Numbered from the stretch's first letter, positions 10,375 through 19,562 are shown. The stretch is 64,000 nucleotides of DNA from an uncultured Sphingomonadaceae bacterium (GCA_947504025.1 CANNFX010000001.1:434001-498000); one strand, 5' to 3'. Notes: generated by a model from the letters alone, not told the origin. Translations and numbers: made by a program.

Positions 10375-11859
10375 TCAGCCTTCCCGGCCATTTGTTTGTC
10401 TGGCAACAAAATGTTCAACCAGCCTGCCGAGACCCACCGAATTCGAGCCCTTCACAAGGATCGCGTCACCTGCAGTGATGCCAAACTCTTCGAGCGCCGA
10501 GATAGCCTCGCCAGGGGAGTTGCAATGCGCGAAGGCAGGGACGTTGCCAAGCGCGCTGTCAGCGCCTTTCCCCAGCTCCTGCATCAACTCCTTGCCAAGT
10601 GCGCGCATCTCATCGCCAACCAGGACCAGATAGTCGACTTTCGCCGCTGCCAACGGTTCTGCCAGCTGAGCGTGAAAACCATCAGCAAAATCGCCCAGTT
10701 CCTTCATGGAGCCAAGAACAGCGACGCGGCGTGTAGCTGGCGTCTGACCCAATTGTTGTAGCGTGGCGCGCATTGAAGCAGGGTTGGCGTTGTAACTCTC
10801 GTCGATCATCAGCGCGTTTCCAGAAACCGCAGATATCTTGTGCCGCGCGCCGCGCCCCTTGAGACCGCCCATTTCGGCAAGTGACAATCCAGCAGCACCT
10901 AGATCTCCGCCTGCAGCGCGAACTGCAGCGATGACAGCGAGCGAATTGGCAATCCAGTGTTCGCCTGGCTCAGCGACCGAATAACAAAGGCGATGTGTGC
11001 CGAAGTCGGCAGTCACAAGCGATCCCCCGTTGGCTGATGGGATTGCGTCGAGCAGGCGAACATCAGCCTTGTCGGAGCGACCAAAGGCCACAACTTTTGC
11101 GCCGGATGCAATTGCTGCATCACGAAGGCGCTCGAAATGCGAGCTGTCAGCGGGGATCACTGCTGTCCCCCCGTCCTCAAGACCGCCAAATATTTCAGCC
11201 TTGGCATCGGCAATGGCTTCTTCACTGCCTAGGTTTTCGATGTGAGCCGGGGCAATGGTCACAATTACCGCGACGTTGGGGCGGACTTGAGTAGCCAGAT
11301 CAGTGATCTCGCCCGCATGATTCATGCCCATTTCGAACACGCCGAATTTGCTACGAGCAGCCATCCGCGAAAGGCTCAGCGGTACGCCAACGTGATTGTT
11401 GTAGCTTTTGACAGAACGATGAGCAGCCCCGTTGCTACCGCGATCGAGCGCAGCAAAAAGAGCTTCTTTCACGCCAGTTTTGCCAACCGATCCGGTAACT
11501 CCGATACGAATAGCACTACTGCGTTCACGAGAAGCTGCGGCCATTGCTTGGAGTGCCGCGAACGTATCTTCGACCAAGATGTGGGGCTGCGGGATCGGGC
11601 GATCTACGACTGCTGCCGCCGCGCCTGCTGCGAAGGCCTTATCGAGGAACTTATGGCCGTCCATCGCTTCACCTTTGAGCGCGAAGAAAAGGTCTCCTGG
11701 GCGCACATCACGGCTGTCTATCTCGACACCCGACACCTGAAACGACCCGCTTGGTCGGCCTCCGGTGGCTTCAGCCAGTGCGGCAGAGTCCCATAGTGCC
11801 CGAGTTAACTGATCACGCCGCTGGCGTGGCCATTGCAGCAATGCAGGATGTGACGCCAT
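10375..11859 (-). CDS. murF: UDP-N-acetylmuramoyl-tripeptide--D-alanyl-D-alanine ligase
   Basis: Last cytoplasmic Mur ligase, adding the D-Ala-D-Ala made by Ddl. The 494 residues show the ATP loop GVTGSVGKTGVKEAL, the carbamate and metal region (SYNNHVGVPLSL), MIDESYNANPASMRA, and the C-terminal domain. The ligand-binding N-terminal domain begins SFQVSGVEIDSRDVRPGDLF, as in MurE and MurF. About 25 residues precede it. The start overlaps the murE stop as TGATG. Confidence 0.96.
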   Translation of the reverse strand: MASHPALLQWPRQRRDQLTRALWDSAALAEATGGRPSGSFQVSGVEIDSRDVRPGDLFFALKGEAMDGHKFLDKAFAAGAAAAVVDRPIPQPHILVEDTFAALQAMAAASRERSSAIRIGVTGSVGKTGVKEALFAALDRGSNGAAHRSVKSYNNHVGVPLSLSRMAARSKFGVFEMGMNHAGEITDLATQVRPNVAVIVTIAPAHIENLGSEEAIADAKAEIFGGLEDGGTAVIPADSSHFERLRDAAIASGAKVVAFGRSDKADVRLLDAIPSANGGSLVTADFGTHRLCYSVAEPGEHWIANSLAVIAAVRAAGGDLGAAGLSLAEMGGLKGRGARHKISAVSGNALMIDESYNANPASMRATLQQLGQTPATRRVAVLGSMKELGDFADGFHAQLAEPLAAAKVDYLVLVGDEMRALGKELMQELGKGADSALGNVPAFAHCNSPGEAISALEEFGITAGDAILVKGSNSVGLGRLVEHFVARQTNGREG

Positions 11860-13325
11860 CAGGTTCCCTCACTTTTCGGTGCGGCACATTCACGTGCCAC
11901 GGTAACATCGTCGAAGGGCAGAACACGCATTGTATCACCCGTGCCCACGATTTGCCCCTGCTCATGGCCCTTGCCTGCGACGAGCACGATGTCATCGGCC
12001 CCTGCATCTGCAATCGCCGCAGCTATTGCTTCACGGCGGCCGCCTACTTCGCGTGCGCCTGTCGCGCCTTGCATAATGGCGGCCCGGATGGTCGCGGGAT
12101 CTTCACCGCGTGGATTGTCGTCAGTCACGATCACAACATCAGCCTTGGCAGCAGCAACCTTGCCCATTTCAGAACGCTTGCCCTGATCGCGGTCACCGCC
12201 AGCACCGAACACGACAATCAGACGGCCCAGAACATGAGGCCGCAGCGCCGCAATGGCCGCTTCGATTGCATCTGGTGTGTGAGCATAGTCGACGTAAACT
12301 GGTGCGCCGGAGCGTGTAATCGCAGCACGTTCGAGCCTTCCGCGGACCGGAGACAAGCGCGCGACTGCATCGAACACTGCGGACGGTGATCCGCCCGTTG
12401 TCAGAACAAGTCCGGCGGAAACCAGCGCGTTGGCTGCTTGATATGCACCGATCAGCGGGAGGTTGATCGTCCGCTCCTGGCCGCCAAATTCAATCTTCAG
12501 TGTTTGGCCAAGCTGGGTTGGCGTCCGCTCGATCAGGCGAATGCCGTCGCCTCGTTCGCCAACAGTAAAGACTTTGAGTCCGCGCTTCCTGGCACGATCT
12601 GCTGCGCGGTCGGTCCACTCGTCACCGGTCCAGACAACTGCCGAACCGCCCTCGCCCACAACCTCATCAAACAGCCGCATCTTAGCGGAGAAGTAGTCCT
12701 CCATATCCGTATGATAATCGAGGTGGTCACGGCTGAAATTGGTGAAAGCTCCAGCTGCCACGCCCAAGCCCTCGTTGCGATGTTGCGACAGGCCATGGCT
12801 CGATGCCTCATAAGCAACATGGGTCACGCCTTCGCGCGCCAAACCGCTCATATTCGACAGAAACGTAACGATATCCGGCGTTGTCAGACCCGTCGAAATA
12901 CTCTCATCGGGTGTTGTAACGCCCAGCGTTCCGATGGATGCCGCCCGCTCGCCAGACATGCGCCAAAGCTGGCGAGTCATTTCAACACAAGAAGTCTTCC
13001 CGTTGGTGCCAGAGACCGCGACAACAGTCTCCGGAACCGGCGTAAAGAAACGTGCGGCCAGCGCAGCAAATGCGCGGCGCGGTAACGCGTCCGCAATATG
13101 GATTGCGCCTTCGACTTTGGCCTCGGGCCGCGCAACGATGGCGATGGCTCCAGCCTCTATGGCGGCGGGAATAAAGTCCTCACCATTCGCAACAGAACCT
13201 TGGAATGCTCCAAATACCGTACCGGGCGCAACCTTGCGATTGTCGATAGCGAAGCCGGTGACTTGTGCGGCCACTTCGCTTTCCAGCACCAATCCAGCCT
13301 CCTCTGCAAGCCGGTCAAGCCGCAT
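11859..13325 (-). CDS. murE: UDP-N-acetylmuramoyl-L-alanyl-D-glutamate--2,6-diaminopimelate ligase
   Basis: Adds the third residue of the stem peptide. The 488 residues carry the ATP loop AVSGTNGKTSC and the motif DDNPRGEDP. The DNPR form of that motif is the known signature of meso-diaminopimelate specificity, so the peptidoglycan should be the usual Gram-negative DAP type. It is joined to ftsI and murF by 1-nt TGATG overlaps. Confidence 0.97.
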   Translation of the reverse strand: MRLDRLAEEAGLVLESEVAAQVTGFAIDNRKVAPGTVFGAFQGSVANGEDFIPAAIEAGAIAIVARPEAKVEGAIHIADALPRRAFAALAARFFTPVPETVVAVSGTNGKTSCVEMTRQLWRMSGERAASIGTLGVTTPDESISTGLTTPDIVTFLSNMSGLAREGVTHVAYEASSHGLSQHRNEGLGVAAGAFTNFSRDHLDYHTDMEDYFSAKMRLFDEVVGEGGSAVVWTGDEWTDRAADRARKRGLKVFTVGERGDGIRLIERTPTQLGQTLKIEFGGQERTINLPLIGAYQAANALVSAGLVLTTGGSPSAVFDAVARLSPVRGRLERAAITRSGAPVYVDYAHTPDAIEAAIAALRPHVLGRLIVVFGAGGDRDQGKRSEMGKVAAAKADVVIVTDDNPRGEDPATIRAAIMQGATGAREVGGRREAIAAAIADAGADDIVLVAGKGHEQGQIVGTGDTMRVLPFDDVTVARECAAPKSEGT

Positions 13326-15043
13326 CAGCGCTTACCTCCGACCAGAGGCTCGAGATCGGTTAGATCGATGTCACGAGATTCATCGGGCATCACGCCCAAT
13401 AGTGGGCCAATGCGTGGTACAAGGCGGCCAACAACCGGCGCGGCATTCCATGCGGCTGTACGTTGGAACGAGCTAGCAGTCGTTCCCTTGGGTTCATCAA
13501 GCATGGCGATAATGACGAAACGCGGGCGATCCATGGGAAATGCAGCGGCGAACGTCGAAACCAATGTTGTCCGGCGATAACCGCCACTTCCCGGCTTTTC
13601 CGCGCTTCCCGTCTTACCGCCAACCCGGAAACCCGGGGCGTCGGCGTTTTTACCGGTGCCGTAAACTGCAATCATCCTCATCAACTGGTTCATGCGCGCA
13701 CTGGTGCTGGCCTTGAAGACACGGCGTCCCTTAGGCGCGGTTCCCGGTGCAAGCTTGTGCAAGGTGGCCGGACGCCAAACCCCGCCATTGACCATCGCGG
13801 CATAGGCGCTGGCTAGATGGAGCGGCGTTACGGCGATTCCGTGACCATAGCTGACAGTCATGTTCCGCAGACGCGGCCATTTGCCTTTGGGCCAGATCGG
13901 AAAGCCCTTGGCTGGCAGCTCGATATAGGGCCGCTCGTTCATCCCGAGGTCCATCATATACTGGCGCAGCCGTACAGGGCCTAGCTCGTCAGCGATCTGC
14001 GCTGTCACGATGTTGGAACTGTGGATCAGCGATTGCGGCGCGTTAAGGCTGGGGGCAATCGTATGACTGTCACGGATCTTAAAGCCGCCAATTTCAAGCG
14101 GCCGATTGGCTTGATAGCGGCGACTGAAATCACGGATCGTGCCGGCGTCGATTGCCGCTGCCACCGTCAACGGTTTGAAGGTTGAGCCAAGCTCATAAAC
14201 CTGATTGGTCACGCGGTTGAACATATTATCGACCCCCGCCTGATCGATCTTATTCGGGTCAAATTCTGGAAGCGAGGCAAGCGCCATGACTTCACCGCTT
14301 TCGACATCCAGCACGATGCCTGCAGCACCGACTGCATTTGTCGAAAGCATACCTTGCCGCAACTCGTCTTCGAGCGCACCCTGCACCCGCATATCAATGC
14401 TGAGTGCTACAGGCTCGCCGCGCGTGGCTGGATCCGTCAGGCGGTCCTGCAATACGGATTCCATGCCGACCTTGCCCTGATCGTTTGAATTTACATATCC
14501 AAGGATATGCGCGGCCATTTTGCCTTGCGGATAATGACGGTCGGTTTCCTGCGGAACTTCCAAAGCCAATTCACCGATGGCCTGAATGCGGTTGGCATCT
14601 TCAGGCAAAACGCGGCGGCGCAGATAACCGCGCTTACCGGATGCCAGTTTTTCGCTCAGGCGGTCGACATCCATGTCAGGGAAAATCGCGACCAGCTCTT
14701 CGGCAACCTGGCGCGGCTTCTTCACCAATGGCTCACCCTCACCAAGGTTGGATGGATCGTACCACAATGCATAAGCAGGAAACGCGCGGGCCAACGGCAC
14801 ACCGTTGCGGTCAGTAATCTCGCCACGGGGAGGAAGAAGACGTTCTTCGAGGCTGGTGATCGCGGAAGAACGATCGTCAAGGCCAAGGTAAAAAATGCGA
14901 AGCAGCGCCATAACAGCGACCAGCGTGAAGATACCCAGCACCCACAATACACGCAGCCGCGCCATCGCAATGGAGGAGCGCCGCACATCTACCAGCTGAA
15001 CACGGCCGGTCGCGATTGCCGTGCTAACAGCCATCGCCGTCAT
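13325..15043 (-). CDS. ftsI: Septal transpeptidase FtsI (penicillin-binding protein 3)
   Basis: Class B penicillin-binding protein that cross-links septal peptidoglycan together with FtsW. The 572 residues have a short cytoplasmic N-terminus, one membrane helix (about 32-52), the pedestal domain, and the transpeptidase domain with all three active-site motifs: STFK (serine near residue 287), SSN in IHSSNIVT, and KTG in GGKTGSAEK. There are no PASTA repeats. It lies between ftsL and murE in the cluster, with the start overlapping the ftsL stop by 4 nt. Confidence 0.96.
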   Translation of the reverse strand: MTAMAVSTAIATGRVQLVDVRRSSIAMARLRVLWVLGIFTLVAVMALLRIFYLGLDDRSSAITSLEERLLPPRGEITDRNGVPLARAFPAYALWYDPSNLGEGEPLVKKPRQVAEELVAIFPDMDVDRLSEKLASGKRGYLRRRVLPEDANRIQAIGELALEVPQETDRHYPQGKMAAHILGYVNSNDQGKVGMESVLQDRLTDPATRGEPVALSIDMRVQGALEDELRQGMLSTNAVGAAGIVLDVESGEVMALASLPEFDPNKIDQAGVDNMFNRVTNQVYELGSTFKPLTVAAAIDAGTIRDFSRRYQANRPLEIGGFKIRDSHTIAPSLNAPQSLIHSSNIVTAQIADELGPVRLRQYMMDLGMNERPYIELPAKGFPIWPKGKWPRLRNMTVSYGHGIAVTPLHLASAYAAMVNGGVWRPATLHKLAPGTAPKGRRVFKASTSARMNQLMRMIAVYGTGKNADAPGFRVGGKTGSAEKPGSGGYRRTTLVSTFAAAFPMDRPRFVIIAMLDEPKGTTASSFQRTAAWNAAPVVGRLVPRIGPLLGVMPDESRDIDLTDLEPLVGGKR

Positions 15044-15573
15044 TCGGACGTCTCGCTAGTAATCGAAGGAGTGTTAATCGACGGGGCCTCTGGCAGCATA
15101 TCAACCAGAGATAGCCGTTCGGCGAGATCGGTCGGACGCTCCTCTGGCGCTTCCTCCTCGGCGGAGGCGGCTTGTGCTAGCTTACCCGTCAAAGGCGAAA
15201 CCATTGCGATCAATGCTGATTCCTTAGGCGCAGCTTCATGCGCCACACGGATAGGGGCAGGAGCATTGGTCCCGCGCGGCTCGCCCAGGTTGGCAAGCTG
15301 TCGTTCGTTTTCGAGATATTGGTCAGCTTTAGGTGCACGATAGCCAAACTCGACATCGTTCCAATCCGAAAGTTGCTGCTGATTGGCGCGAGTCTGAAAT
15401 TCGGTTTCCAGCAACGTCTTTGTACGCTCAAGTTGGACGATATTGCGCTCGGCATGCTGAACATCAGCCTTCACTGCATTCACGCGAAAGGTGAGCAACA
15501 TAAAGGCAGCTAGGCATACGATAAAGACCGCAGCCCAGCCGATTTGACGCAGACGTGATCCGGTGACCATCAT
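15040..15573 (-). CDS. ftsL: FtsL-like divisome protein
   Basis: Small bitopic protein between rsmH and ftsI, the standard place of ftsL. The 177 residues have a short basic N-terminus, a membrane helix at about 10-30 ([17 protein letters not shown]), then a heptad-like coiled coil (about 32-85), as expected for FtsL pairing with FtsB. The C-terminal half (about 90-177) is rich in Glu, Pro and Ala and looks disordered, which makes it longer than enterobacterial FtsL (about 120 residues). FtsL sequences are poorly conserved, so the call leans on topology and position. Confidence 0.85.
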   Translation of the reverse strand: MMVTGSRLRQIGWAAVFIVCLAAFMLLTFRVNAVKADVQHAERNIVQLERTKTLLETEFQTRANQQQLSDWNDVEFGYRAPKADQYLENERQLANLGEPRGTNAPAPIRVAHEAAPKESALIAMVSPLTGKLAQAASAEEEAPEERPTDLAERLSLVDMLPEAPSINTPSITSETSE

Positions 15574-16523
15574 GCTGCGACCCTCCGCGCGGGGGATTCA
15601 GTGCGGATTGCATGGCGCAAGGTTGCCGAACGGGCACGCGGGTTGCGCGATACCTCAGCATCGGAAGCGCGGACTGCCTTGGAGACTTTTGTAAAGACTG
15701 TAGGCTCTGCGTCGCCCATTGCGGGCATGTGGCGGGACGCCGGGGCGTGGCTGCGTGAAGCTTCACGCAGGAAGCGTTTTACTATCCGGTCCTCGAGACT
15801 GTGGAAACTGACGACAGCCAGCCGCCCTTCAGGAAGCAACAGTTCTTCGGCAGCCTCGAGCCCGGCATCAAGTTCGTCGAGTTCGGCATTCACATGAATG
15901 CGTACAGCCTGAAATGTACGGGTTGCCGGGTCTTTGGGGGCACCTTGGTGATAGCCAAGCGCCTTGCGAACAATGCGGGCGAGATCGCCGGTCGTTTCGA
16001 GCGGCCGGGCGGCAACGATAGCGCGGGCTACGCGGCGCGACTGACGCTCTTCGCCATATTGGAAGATAACATCGGCGATTGTGTCAACTTCAGCGGTGTT
16101 GAGAAAATCGGCAGCGCTTTCACCGTCTTGGCTCATACGCATATCCAACGGCCCATTGGTCGAAAAGGCAAAGCCGCGCTCCGATTGATCAAGCTGCATA
16201 GAAGACACGCCGACATCCATCGTCACGCCGTCAACTTGAGCCACCCCAGCCTCAGCTAGAGCAGCAACCATTTCGGAAAAACGACGCTGGTGCAAAACAA
16301 GGCGCGGTGGCTGTTCGGACAGTTCGGTCCAGCTTTGCGCGGCGGCAATCGCGTCAGGGTCGCGATCAAAGGCGTGCACTGTTGCACCGGCATCAAGCAG
16401 GCGGCGGCTGTATCCACCGGCACCAAAAGTGGCATCAACGATGATGTCGCCGGCCTGCGGAGCCAGCGCTTCGATCACTTCGTCAAGAAGGACGGGAACA
16501 TGAAGGGCTTGGGACGCGGTCAT
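15570..16523 (-). CDS. rsmH: 16S rRNA (cytosine(1402)-N(4))-methyltransferase
   Basis: SAM-dependent methyltransferase (formerly MraW) that modifies C1402 in the ribosomal P site. The 317 residues open [15 protein letters not shown], followed by the SAM loop [26 protein letters not shown], and the C-terminal [13 protein letters not shown], all typical of RsmH. As in most bacteria it is the second gene of the dcw cluster, coupled to mraZ and ftsL by ATGA overlaps. Confidence 0.98.
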   Translation of the reverse strand: MTASQALHVPVLLDEVIEALAPQAGDIIVDATFGAGGYSRRLLDAGATVHAFDRDPDAIAAAQSWTELSEQPPRLVLHQRRFSEMVAALAEAGVAQVDGVTMDVGVSSMQLDQSERGFAFSTNGPLDMRMSQDGESAADFLNTAEVDTIADVIFQYGEERQSRRVARAIVAARPLETTGDLARIVRKALGYHQGAPKDPATRTFQAVRIHVNAELDELDAGLEAAEELLLPEGRLAVVSFHSLEDRIVKRFLREASRSHAPASRHMPAMGDAEPTVFTKVSKAVRASDAEVSRNPRARSATLRHAIRTESPARRVAA

Positions 16524-17074
16524 TTGCGCTTCGCTTCCGCGTCGGCGACCAGCCGCTCACAGGTGACTTGCGCAGCTTCCATACCCGCTTCGACCCGGCC
16601 CAGTTCAACCGGATTCCAAAGCGTGAAGAACTTGCCAGCGCCGTGGAAATAGAGGCCATCATTAATCCGCGCGAGCGTTGCGAGATGATCAGGCATAATA
16701 AAGCGCCCGCTATCGTCGAATGACACTTCGCTAAAGCCGAATTTCTGCATTGCGGCGAGATCACGATCATAATCTCGGCCAAGGCGCAGCGCCTTTTCTT
16801 CTTCGCGATCGAGTTCGTCTTCAAGCTCTGCCTTGCGCGAAAGGCCAAAGCCGATGAGGCAATTCCAGCGATCATGTTTGGCAAGGCACAGGATGCGGCC
16901 TTCGCTCGAGGCCTTTACAGCCTTGCGGAAGTCAGGCGGCAGCACGAAACGGCCCTTATCGCCCAAGAGCGAGAAAGCCTGTCCATTATATCCGCTATGA
17001 AGTGCTCCCGCCACTTCGACCAATCCCTCAACTTTATCCTCGTCGGAACTGCCCTGAGCCCCTTGAACGTACAC
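16520..17074 (-). CDS. mraZ: Transcriptional regulator MraZ
   Basis: AbrB-fold DNA-binding protein that in other bacteria forms ring oligomers and represses its own dcw operon. Two tandem MraZ domains are visible, the first around [15 protein letters not shown] and the second around [15 protein letters not shown]. The start is uncertain. A GTG at 17086 sits too close to the GGGGAGG ribosome-binding site, so I chose the in-frame GTG at 17074, about 11 nt from it. TTG or GTG codons slightly further in would also fit. Even from 17074 there are about 25 extra residues before the first domain. The stop overlaps rsmH by 4 nt. Confidence 0.9.
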   Translation of the reverse strand: MYVQGAQGSSDEDKVEGLVEVAGALHSGYNGQAFSLLGDKGRFVLPPDFRKAVKASSEGRILCLAKHDRWNCLIGFGLSRKAELEDELDREEEKALRLGRDYDRDLAAMQKFGFSEVSFDDSGRFIMPDHLATLARINDGLYFHGAGKFFTLWNPVELGRVEAGMEAAQVTCERLVADAEAKRK

Positions 17075-17174
17075 CCGCGAACACACCTCCCCTGCAGCCG
17101 GAAGCGGACAACCGCATCCAGCGCGCCCCGGCAGAATCGGAGCACAACACAGAAAAAACCTGTTCGGTGGAAAA

Positions 17175-17238
17175 GGGTATTAACCCTGACTATGCGGGTA
17201 TGGAAGGGAAAATTGCGGGAAATTGCGGGTAACTTCGG
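17175..17238 (+). promoter_or_regulatory. Candidate MraZ operator: GGG triplets at helical spacing
   Basis: On the plus strand GGG triplets begin at 17175, 17196, 17206, 17217 and 17227, with a final CGG at 17236. The steps are 21, 10, 11 and 10 nt, so every triplet falls on the same face of the helix. Two repeats are nearly identical (AAATTGCGGG). Published MraZ sites are direct repeats with a TGGG-like core every 10 nt just upstream of mraZ. The register here matches, but the G-rich strand is the one opposite to the mraZ sense strand. Confidence 0.55.
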
Positions 17239-17253
17239 TAAGTACCTAAATTA

Positions 17254-17283
17254 ACTATATTTCTTTCTACATAACAATGTCAC
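17254..17283 (-). promoter_or_regulatory. Candidate housekeeping promoter of mraZ
   Basis: Read on the minus strand there is a -35-like GTGACA (17283-17278), an 18-nt AT-rich spacer, and a -10-like TATAGT (17259-17254). Start of transcription would be near 17247, just before the GGG ladder. The -35 match is moderate. This was found by eye and not by a trained model. Confidence 0.45.
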
Positions 17284-17396
17284 AATTCGTGCAACTTACC
17301 GATTCCAAGCCTTGAGCTGCCTCTGATTTTCAATGAAATTATCAAACAGCGGTGTTGTAAGGGCAATTTTAGCCCGTGGATTCCCGCATTACTTAC

Positions 17397-18161
17397 TCAG
17401 CGCGAATCGAAGGCCCGTCCGGTGAGCATTCGAAGCGCCTCTCGTCGCACAGGATCGTCCTCGCCAACATGATCTTCCAACACAGCGGCATCGGCCACGA
17501 TCAGCGCCCGCCCTTCCCCGATTGCACAATCAACCAGTAGTCCACCGGCAATAAATCTGCACTCAGACAAGGTACTGTCAGCCGATAGGTGCGGGACGAA
17601 GGTGCCAGCAAGATTGACCGGTAACGCGGTTTGGCCAAATTCGACCAACCGCTCCCCTAGCTCATCATCGCCATCAACCTGCAACTCCAATCCCCAGCGG
17701 CGGAGGATTGGCGAAAGTAGGACAACATCTTGCGAGCGCCGCCGGTCACCGATGGAAAAACGCGAATGCCGCGTCAGCATCGGATCGGCGAAAATCAAAA
17801 CTCGCCCGCCTGCACGCACCCAATTATCAAGTGCAACATTTTCAGATGCCGACAGCGCGCGCGGCTGTGCCATAACGAGCAAGTCAAACTTGTTCATAGC
17901 CCCGTCGTCGTCACCAGTTTCGAGCAATGCGTCGAGCGGGACCAGGGAGTATTCCCCTTCGAGCGCGTCGCGCACCCAATGGGGATCAGCAGCGCCCGAC
18001 AACATGTCTTCCATCCCGCCGACTTCGCCCCAATAGATCGGTAGAGTTGAAAAAAGCCCCAACTTCTCACGCCCAGCGCTATTCGATGCGGATGCCCATA
18101 CAGCTATTCCAGCGGCCAAAATAGCGAGGGCCAGAAGCCCAAACCAACTATTCCTCAGCAT
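17397..18161 (-). CDS. Membrane-anchored protein of unknown function, GldG/DUF4350-like
   Basis: I chose the ATG at 18161, which overlaps the end of the preceding gene by 14 nt. The long in-frame extension upstream of it reads as low-complexity, arginine-rich sequence and is probably not coding. The 254 residues have one membrane helix near the N-terminus (about 5-24), then a soluble domain with a Rossmann-like feel: FDLLVMAQPRALS, WVRAGGRVLIFADP, and GRALIVADAAVLEDH. These features resemble the extracytoplasmic GldG-type domain (DUF4350) found near ABC exporters, but no transporter is adjacent. Function unknown. Confidence 0.72.
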   Translation of the reverse strand: MLRNSWFGLLALAILAAGIAVWASASNSAGREKLGLFSTLPIYWGEVGGMEDMLSGAADPHWVRDALEGEYSLVPLDALLETGDDDGAMNKFDLLVMAQPRALSASENVALDNWVRAGGRVLIFADPMLTRHSRFSIGDRRRSQDVVLLSPILRRWGLELQVDGDDELGERLVEFGQTALPVNLAGTFVPHLSADSTLSECRFIAGGLLVDCAIGEGRALIVADAAVLEDHVGEDDPVRREALRMLTGRAFDSR

Positions 18162-18519
18162 CACTGGTCTGCCCTTGCTCTGGCAGAACCGGGCCAGGCG
18201 TGTCTGATGCCTCTTCTGTTCCGCTAATCGGCAAGTCAGGTACAACGCCCGCATCGGCAAGCGGATCATTGCTGGGTGCCGGGGTTTCCACGGGGGCGAT
18301 CGTCGCACTCGCCTCCGGCACGCGGGCCGCTTCGCTTTCCGAAGCACGTTCATTGATGACACTGGCAAGACCGACAAGTAGGATCATCGTCGCAAGTCCG
18401 ACCAGCCCAACTTGCAACCGGTGCATAGCTTGCGGTCTCGTGCCGGCCAATGGGGCGGCAGTGATCGCGACTTCCGGCTCCGGCCGGTCGCCCGACCGCT
18501 TAAGATCAAAAATTCCCAT
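18148..18519 (-). CDS. Small single-pass membrane protein, unknown
   Basis: The 123 residues comprise a charged cytoplasmic N-terminus (about 1-30), one membrane helix (about 36-58, VGLVGLATMILLVGLASVI), and a periplasmic tail rich in Pro, Glu, Ala and Ser that looks disordered. I do not recognise a family. It overlaps the GldG/DUF4350-like gene downstream, which suggests that the two are made together. The cysteine synthase gene ends 26 nt upstream on the same strand. Confidence 0.7.
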   Translation of the reverse strand: MGIFDLKRSGDRPEPEVAITAAPLAGTRPQAMHRLQVGLVGLATMILLVGLASVINERASESEAARVPEASATIAPVETPAPSNDPLADAGVVPDLPISGTEEASDTPGPVLPEQGQTSDAEE

Positions 18520-18545
18520 TGGCAGAATCTAGACCATGCAGGCTG

Positions 18546-19562
18546 TCAGTCAACTTTCTCGGGCGCAAGCCAATCGAACACCGGCAGGCCCTTGGCCGCC
18601 AACCACTCGGGATTGTAGAGCGAGGAAAGGTAACGAAAGCCCGTGTCGCACAGAATTGTAACGATGCGGACATCGCTTCTTCCATCGGCGACAAGCTTGC
18701 GGCCCAGCGCAATCGCGCCCGCCACGTTGATGCCCGACGACAGGCCGAGGCACAGCCCCTCATCACGCAGCAGACGAGCGACCCATTCAAGGCCCTCCTC
18801 GTCGGAAATGCGGAACTGCGTGTCGATTGGCGCACCTTCGAGATTGGCGGTGATACGCCCCTGCCCGATACCCTCGGCAACCGAATTACCATCGCTGGCG
18901 AGTTCACCGCAAGCGTAATAGCTATAGAGCGCAGCGCCATGAGGATCAGTCAGCGCGATCTGCACGCTTTCATCCTTTTCCTTTAGCCCCATGCCGACAC
19001 CCGCAATTGTCCCGCCCGTTCCCGCCGCACAGGTGAAACCATCGATGCGGCCATCCATCTGATCCCAGATTTCAATCGCCGTGCTTTCGATATGCGCCTT
19101 ACGATTGGCTGTATTGTCAAACTGGTTGGCCCAGATCGCGCCCTCAGTTTCTTCGGCCAGTCGCCGCGATGTGTGCACAAAGTGGCCGGGATTGGCGAAG
19201 GGCGCAGCGGGGACGAGAACCAGCTCTGCCCCCAGCGCTCGAAGCGTATCCATTTTCTCGCGGCTCTGTGTTTCGGGCATGACGATCACAGTCTTGTAAC
19301 CCAGCGCATTGCCGACCAGCGCGAGCCCGATACCTGTGTTACCCGCCGTGCCTTCGACAATCGTGCCGCCCGGCTTGAGCAAGCCTCGCTCCTCCGCATC
19401 ACGAACGATGTAGAGCGCCGCCCGGTCCTTCACTGAGGCACCAGGATTGGCGAATTCGCATTTGCCGTAAATATCACAGCCAGCCGCTTCGCTGGGGCCG
19501 GACAGACGGACCATCGGCGTATTGCCTATGAGATCGAGCGTATTCGGGAGAATTGATTTCAT
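18546..19562 (-). CDS. cysK: Cysteine synthase family PLP enzyme
   Basis: Predicted O-acetylserine sulfhydrylase, joining sulfide and O-acetylserine to make cysteine. The 338 residues start LDLIGNTPMVRLSG and contain ASVKDRAA with the PLP lysine near residue 45, the phosphate loop EGTAGNTGIGLA, and the glycine loop CAAGTGGTIAG. The TAGNTG form of the loop, in place of SGNTG, is seen in a subgroup that is often annotated cysteine synthase A in sphingomonads. A cystathionine beta-synthase-like role cannot be excluded. It lies 62 nt downstream of the ferredoxin gene on the same strand. Confidence 0.88.
   Translation of the reverse strand: MKSILPNTLDLIGNTPMVRLSGPSEAAGCDIYGKCEFANPGASVKDRAALYIVRDAEERGLLKPGGTIVEGTAGNTGIGLALVGNALGYKTVIVMPETQSREKMDTLRALGAELVLVPAAPFANPGHFVHTSRRLAEETEGAIWANQFDNTANRKAHIESTAIEIWDQMDGRIDGFTCAAGTGGTIAGVGMGLKEKDESVQIALTDPHGAALYSYYACGELASDGNSVAEGIGQGRITANLEGAPIDTQFRISDEEGLEWVARLLRDEGLCLGLSSGINVAGAIALGRKLVADGRSDVRIVTILCDTGFRYLSSLYNPEWLAAKGLPVFDWLAPEKVD

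Larger units (their letters stand above)
17087..17396 (-). promoter_or_regulatory. Leader and control region of the dcw cluster
   Basis: This 310-nt gap between the upstream membrane-protein gene and mraZ holds no credible coding sequence. It contains the candidate promoter (17254-17283), the GGG ladder (17175-17238) and a GGGGAGG ribosome-binding sequence at about 17087-17093, read on the minus strand. The implied 5' leader is roughly 160-170 nt. Since no other promoter-sized gap exists down to ftsA, this is likely the main entry point for transcription of the cluster, although internal promoters inside genes are common in dcw clusters. Confidence 0.7.

Noticed and set aside
11751-13085. Two plus-strand ORFs (212 and 215 codons) opposite murE
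   Set aside because: Shadows of murE: no ribosome-binding sites and atypical residue composition. The conserved Mur motifs are all on the minus strand.
14507-15343. Plus-strand ORF of 278 codons opposite ftsI and ftsL
   Set aside because: It is antisense to ftsI and ftsL. Composition is arginine- and serine-rich and it has no recognisable motif.
18162-18377. N-terminal extension of the GldG/DUF4350-like protein
   Set aside because: The 72 extra residues are arginine-rich low-complexity sequence that overlaps the upstream gene in another frame. The ATG at 18161 precedes a normal membrane anchor.
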